The notes beneath the pieces were generated by a model. That model was not told where the DNA came from. It made no database searches and saw nothing but the letters and a program-made list of their open reading frames with translations. From Lunatimonas lonarensis (lineage in GTDB: Bacteria; Bacteroidota; Bacteroidia; Cytophagales; Cyclobacteriaceae): a stretch of DNA of 64,000 bases. Below, in pieces: positions 62,751-64,000 of this stretch. Where the stretch lies: NCBI RefSeq assembly GCF_000390185.1, contig NZ_AQHR01000041.1, positions 124,001 to 188,000 of the forward strand, in the 5' to 3' direction. Position 1 is the stretch's first letter. Each line of letters starts with the position of its first letter. The position numbers and the translations under genes were made by a program.

Positions 62751-64000
62751 ATGGAGGCAATAATGACCTATATAGATGCTGTCCTGACCGCACGGCTAGA
62801 CCAAGAATTTGGAAAGACAGAGGTATTGAAAAAGCCCACCATCAACGTGGTTTTGGAAAAAAAGGGACCTCTCGCGCAGCTGATCGAAGAATATAACCTA
62901 CAGAATCAGGATATGCTTATTCTTTTTCTTGCGTTGTTGCCCTACATCGCCCCCCAATACCTCTCAACTAAAATTGGCCAATACATCCCAAAAGGAGGGG
63001 AGCTTCCTGAATTTGGCGGTATGCGGGGAAAAAGCCACCGGGGTATTATTCCCACCGGAGAGACCCTCTTATATGTCTTGGCAGGAACCGACCCAACCCT
63101 AAGAGCAAAATACATCCCTTTGTTTACCCATTCTATTTTGTTTAGGAAAGGGATCCTTTCGATCGGTGCTGCTGCCGAAGAAGAGCCTTTTTTGGCCGGC
63201 CCCTTGAAAATTGATCGGGAAATCACCGAAAGAATTCTTTTTGGAGGAATCCAGCGACCAACTTTCAATAGCCATTTCCCCGCTCAGCTTATCGAAACCG
63301 AGTTGAACTGGCGTGATCTGGTACTTCCTGAAAAGACCTTGGAGCAAATCCGTGAAATCGAACATTGGCTTCAATACCACGAGCGATTGATGGCAGAATG
63401 GGGCTTGGGTCGGGCTGTGAAACCCGGATATCGGGTCATGTTCTTTGGTCCCCCCGGAACGGGTAAAACGCTTACGGCAGGTCTACTGGGTAAACATACC
63501 GGTAGGGATGTGTTTCGCATAGATCTATCGCTGGTGGTTTCCAAGTATATAGGAGAGACGGAAAAGCAACTCTCCCAGCTATTTGACAAAGCGGCAAACA
63601 AAGATTGGATCCTTTTTTTCGATGAAGCAGATGCCTTATTCGGCAAACGAACATCTGTTCGGGATGCCCACGACAAATACGCCAACCAAGAAGTTTCCTA
63701 TCTTTTGCAGCGAGTAGAAAGCCATCCGGGCTTGGTTATCCTGGCTTCCAACTTCAAATCAAATATCGATACAGCCTTTTTGCGGCGGTTTCAGACGGTA
63801 GTGGATTTTGAAATGCCAAGCTATAAGGAACGCTATGCACTGTGGAACAACAACCTGCCACGGACTATACCTTGGGAACAAGGACTGGAGATAGAGGAAC
63901 TGGCCCGCAGGTTTACCCTAAGCGGTGCCAACATCGTGAATATCATCCAACAGGTGGGACTTAAAACCCTCGCAGCCGGAGATACCGAAATCAAAAAAGA
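62751..64000 (+). CDS. eCIS AAA+ ATPase (Pvc15-like), 3' end beyond window
   Basis: 416 codons are present, open to the window edge. The N-terminal 200 residues are a family-specific helical domain with 'MLILFLALLPYIAPQYL'. The AAA+ core has Walker A GPPGTGKT (residues 233-240), Walker B 'LFFDEADALFGKR' (Asp291, Glu292), sensor 1 in 'VILASNFKSNID', and an Arg-Arg pair in 'FLRRFQ'. Pvc15/Afp15-type ATPases are required for assembly or cargo loading of eCIS particles and are a marker of the class. It follows the TPR gene by 1 bp. Confidence 0.92.
   Translation, partial: MEAIMTYIDAVLTARLDQEFGKTEVLKKPTINVVLEKKGPLAQLIEEYNLQNQDMLILFLALLPYIAPQYLSTKIGQYIPKGGELPEFGGMRGKSHRGIIPTGETLLYVLAGTDPTLRAKYIPLFTHSILFRKGILSIGAAAEEEPFLAGPLKIDREITERILFGGIQRPTFNSHFPAQLIETELNWRDLVLPEKTLEQIREIEHWLQYHERLMAEWGLGRAVKPGYRVMFFGPPGTGKTLTAGLLGKHTGRDVFRIDLSLVVSKYIGETEKQLSQLFDKAANKDWILFFDEADALFGKRTSVRDAHDKYANQEVSYLLQRVESHPGLVILASNFKSNIDTAFLRRFQTVVDFEMPSYKERYALWNNNLPRTIPWEQGLEIEELARRFTLSGANIVNIIQQVGLKTLAAGDTEIKK

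Noticed and set aside
40289-64000. Cluster as a prophage
   Set aside because: Tail-like genes only; no capsid, portal, terminase, integrase, holin or lysin, and DUF4157, DUF4255 and AAA+ genes mark an eCIS.
40289-64000. Cluster as a type VI secretion system
   Set aside because: No TssJ/L/M membrane complex and no ClpV; the ATPase is of the Pvc15 type.

Overview
The window looks like chromosomal DNA from a member of the Bacteroidota, probably order Cytophagales and close to the Cyclobacteriaceae (Algoriphagus/Cyclobacterium type). This is inferred from several TAnnTTTG promoter boxes with an upstream TTG, weak or absent Shine-Dalgarno sequences, a BlaI/M56-TonB pair, a triplet of secreted amidohydrolases, and an injection-system cluster with DUF4255, DUF5908 and DUF4157 proteins. 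No 16S or other taxonomic marker is present, so the genus is open.

Layout. The left edge cuts through the SRP 4.5S RNA gene (ffs, minus strand), which has its own promoter. A small lipoprotein gene follows, then a complete tryptophan operon (745-8679): a previously uncalled 16-codon leader peptide with three consecutive Trp codons, an attenuator with three mutually exclusive hairpins, and trpE-trpG-trpD-trpC-trpF-trpB-trpA plus a feedback-type DAHP synthase. From 8.7 to 17.0 kb lie exported carbohydrate-active proteins: a lipoprotein of unknown function, a sulfatase, a Tat-exported mannonate-dehydratase-like protein and a CE15-like glucuronoyl esterase. katG sits among them behind an OxyR-like operator. 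From 17.3 to 24.1 kb are a BlaI-type repressor with an M56/TonB-C sensor-peptidase, an NADP-binding oxidoreductase, tRNA-Arg(UCG), sucC and a LolD-type ATPase. From 24.1 to 35.3 kb the minus strand carries an FG-GAP repeat protein, an MFS exporter, an M28 PSMA-like peptidase, an NlpC/P60 peptidase and three amidohydrolases, two of which lack the HxH metal ligands. From 35.5 to 39.8 kb the plus strand carries a small methyltransferase, a radical SAM protein, a DUF3253 protein, MsrA and a Bacteroidota-specific protein of unknown function, ending at a strong terminator.

From 40289 to the right edge everything is on the plus strand and forms an extracellular contractile injection system (eCIS): DUF4255 cap/terminator, an unknown 283-aa protein (possible cap adaptor), one sheath gene, two tube genes, a 54-aa DUF5908 protein, a LysM hub protein, a VgrG-like spike, a PAAR tip, gp25, two large baseplate wedge proteins, an unknown 896-aa protein, the tape-measure protein, a 1184-aa DUF4157 protein containing an HNH-nuclease-like segment, a TPR protein and an AAA+ ATPase that runs off the window. 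Structural genes are tightly packed (2-27 bp gaps or overlaps) and preceded by a 371-bp AT-rich control region with a perfect 14-bp palindrome.

The most noteworthy items are the eCIS with its nuclease-like DUF4157 candidate cargo, the low-complexity insertion in its sheath protein, the two unrecognised eCIS proteins, and the complete trp attenuator. All functional calls are from reading motifs by eye; no database search was run.
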